A stretch of DNA of 64,000 nt. Source: Lysinibacillus odysseyi. Lineage in GTDB: Bacteria; Bacillota; Bacilli; Bacillales_A; Planococcaceae. Location: positions 55,102 through 119,101 of the forward strand of contig JABUKB010000009.1 of the NCBI GenBank assembly GCA_014595895.1, in the 5' to 3' direction. A program made the position numbers and the translations under genes. Shown here one piece after another: positions 63,977 through 64,000 of the stretch (within the stretch, counting starts at the first letter, position 1; each line of letters opens with the position of its first letter). The notes beneath the pieces are model-generated. The model was given only the letters and a program-made list of their open reading frames with translations, searched no databases and was not told the origin of the DNA.

Positions 63977-64000
63977 TGGCTCCGAAGGCAGGACTCGAAC
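63977..64000 (-). tRNA. 3' end of a tRNA, probably tRNA-Asn (cut by window edge)
   Basis: Minus strand GTTCGAGTCCTGCCTTCGGAGCCA: T arm, acceptor 3' strand CTTCGGA, discriminator G and encoded CCA. An Asn-Glu order is usual in Bacillus tRNA clusters; identity is inferred because the anticodon lies outside the window. Confidence 0.75.

Noticed and set aside
1..64000. CRISPR array, rRNA genes, full insertion sequence or prophage.
   Set aside because: No regularly spaced repeats, rRNA, intact transposase, integrase or phage structural genes were seen; the only repeated element is the four-copy non-coding family.

Overview
The window reads as chromosome of a low-to-moderate GC, endospore-forming Firmicute of order Bacillales, most likely the Lysinibacillus/Solibacillus/Sporosarcina side. 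Gene content and order match the argS-ywiB / speB-pbpG-ywhD / ywfO-rsfA-lipL-hemQ / gerQ-ywdK-ywdI-ung-pdxK stretch of Bacillus subtilis. Sporulation genes (gerQ, rsfA, a PbpG-type penicillin-binding protein) and B. subtilis-like riboswitches support this. The genus is inferred from memory, not from a search.

Layout. 1-7.6 kb: a minus-strand beta-oxidation/branched-acyl operon (thiolase, 3-hydroxybutyryl-CoA dehydrogenase, two acyl-CoA dehydrogenases, a TetR regulator, B12-dependent fused mutase icmF running off the left edge). 7.8-12.3 kb: a secreted protein and fadF, whose promoter carries a FadR-type operator. 12.4-17.1 kb: a cobalamin-riboswitch operon btuF-btuC-btuD/cbiZ-pduO, which would supply adenosylcobalamin to icmF. 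17-24 kb: an acyl-CoA-dehydrogenase-like gene, argS-ywiB, an ECF sigma/membrane anti-sigma pair, speB. 24-39.4 kb: the conserved spore/housekeeping block, interrupted by an MHYT-EAL phosphodiesterase and a chemoreceptor. 39.5-47.7 kb: yojF-bshB2 (bacillithiol), a YjiH-family carrier, ilvA, an aromatic-amino-acid-type ABC transporter and a preQ1-riboswitch queT. 47.8-54.9 kb: a Trp T-box operon trpE-D-C-F-B-A plus a second trpB. 55-64 kb: acyl-CoA ligase, a P-loop ATPase, gene fragments, divergent mtnU/mtnE, a DnaA-box cluster, a second chemoreceptor and the end of a tRNA cluster.

Main points of interest. (1) Four copies of a 129-215 bp non-coding, heavily base-paired repeat lie at 9404, 12388, 16592 and 54953. 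Each starts just after a terminator-like hairpin and T-rich TTAY. Three supply the stop codon of the abutting gene, and one lies between the cobalamin riboswitch terminator and btuF. They look like non-autonomous IS200/IS605-type elements or orphan guide-RNA-like RNAs. (2) Five consensus DnaA boxes sit within 127 bp downstream of mtnE, two of them forming its terminator hairpin. (3) The T-box-controlled TrpE keeps its Trp-binding motif but has lost nearly all catalytic motifs, while the rest of the operon is intact and trpB is duplicated.
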